A stretch of 14,695 nt of DNA from Planctomycetota bacterium (GTDB lineage: Bacteria > Planctomycetota > Phycisphaerae > WQYP01). The DNA lies in NCBI GenBank assembly GCA_021798635.1, contig JAJZGH010000116.1:1-14695 (forward strand), in the 5' to 3' direction. Shown here piece by piece: positions 14,377 to 14,695 of the stretch. Within the stretch, counting starts at the first letter, position 1, and each line of letters opens with the position of its first letter. The notes under the pieces are model-generated. The model did no database searches, was not told the origin of the DNA, and saw only the letters and a program-made list of their open reading frames with translations. The translations under genes and the position numbers were made by a program.

Positions 14377-14695
14377 GTGAAACGGGGACGTAGCTGGAAT
14401 TAAAACATCGACAGTAAAAAGACCGCGGATTTCGCGGATAACGCGGATAACCGGTTGGGTTCCATGCGCTGAGGCTGCCACACGCATTATTCACAACGAT
14501 GCTTGATAACTGTCATGCGAATCAGAACTACTTTTTCTCCGCTGCCAATGCCGCAACGATCCCAAAATAATCTACGCTATTGAGGCTTGAGAGTAGAAAG
14601 TGGAAAGTATGCCGCAGGAGGATTATTGCTACCGCGACATCCGCTTTTTTGTGCCAGCCGAATGTGCTCTACTGCTCACCTATTCAACTTTCTCT
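14377..14695. other. Gene-free right end with a short 9-base tandem repeat
   Basis: No convincing gene is visible in these 319 bases. Three tandem 9-base units beginning CGCGGAT lie at 14424-14450 (CGCGGATTT, then CGCGGATAA twice). An ATG at 14609 opens a frame of 29 codons that runs off the window, but with no recognisable protein pattern and only a weak ribosome site, so it is not called. No terminator hairpin with a T-run follows the last gene. Confidence 0.5.

Noticed and set aside
7222..14390. Twelve-base match GAAACGGGGACG at 14379-14390 and, on the minus strand, at 7233-7222
   Set aside because: Matches of 12 bases between any two places are expected many times by chance in a window of this length on two strands.
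14609..14695. Possible N-terminus of a gene running off the right edge
   Set aside because: Only 29 codons are visible, with no recognisable protein pattern and a weak ribosome site.
1..14695. Defence systems, CRISPR arrays, prophage, insertion sequences, biosynthetic clusters
   Set aside because: I looked on both strands for transposase, integrase, nuclease, toxin-antitoxin and regularly spaced repeat patterns and saw none.

Overview
This looks like a chromosomal segment from a Planctomycetota bacterium, probably of the Phycisphaerae type. That placement is inference. It rests on a pyrophosphate-type phosphofructokinase, a multi-domain secreted GH2 beta-galactosidase, a ribosome silencing factor (RsfS) with a histone H1-like tail, and secreted proteins resembling planctomycete families I recall without names. 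No 16S gene or other decisive marker is present.

Layout. (1) 1-1505: the 3' part of ruvA overlaps ruvB by one base (Holliday junction branch migration), followed by a probable terminator. (2) 1506-1831: a gene-free stretch with a long nested inverted repeat and two TATAAT boxes. (3) 1832-7208: five co-directional genes, rsfS, argS, proB, a small TPR protein and a xylose-isomerase-like TIM-barrel protein, with gaps of 6 to 55 bases, probably one transcription unit. (4) 7209-8685: a repeat element, a plausible sigma-70 promoter and the PPi-dependent phosphofructokinase gene. (5) 9970-8682 on the minus strand: a secreted protein of unknown function, then yqgE, whose stop overlaps the pfp stop by four bases. 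(6) 9971-10554: a 584-base gene-free stretch dense in hairpins. It holds a second copy of the pfp-upstream repeat, a perfect 12-bp hairpin and terminator-like hairpins that face the minus strand. (7) 10555-13239: a large secreted GH2 glycosidase. (8) 13351-14376: a secreted protein of unknown function. (9) 14377-14695: no convincing gene; a short tandem repeat only.

How the genes work together. The left half is mainly housekeeping: DNA repair and recombination, control of ribosome subunit joining, arginyl-tRNA charging, the first step of proline synthesis, and reversible glycolysis using pyrophosphate. The right half is accessory: export of a beta-galactosidase-like enzyme and two envelope or periplasmic proteins. 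I see no transposase, phage, CRISPR array, toxin-antitoxin pair or recognisable defence system. The least explained signals are the RsfS tail, the duplicated 24-nt hairpin repeat in front of two metabolic genes, the long nested inverted repeat after ruvB, and the minus-facing terminators with no visible gene to serve.
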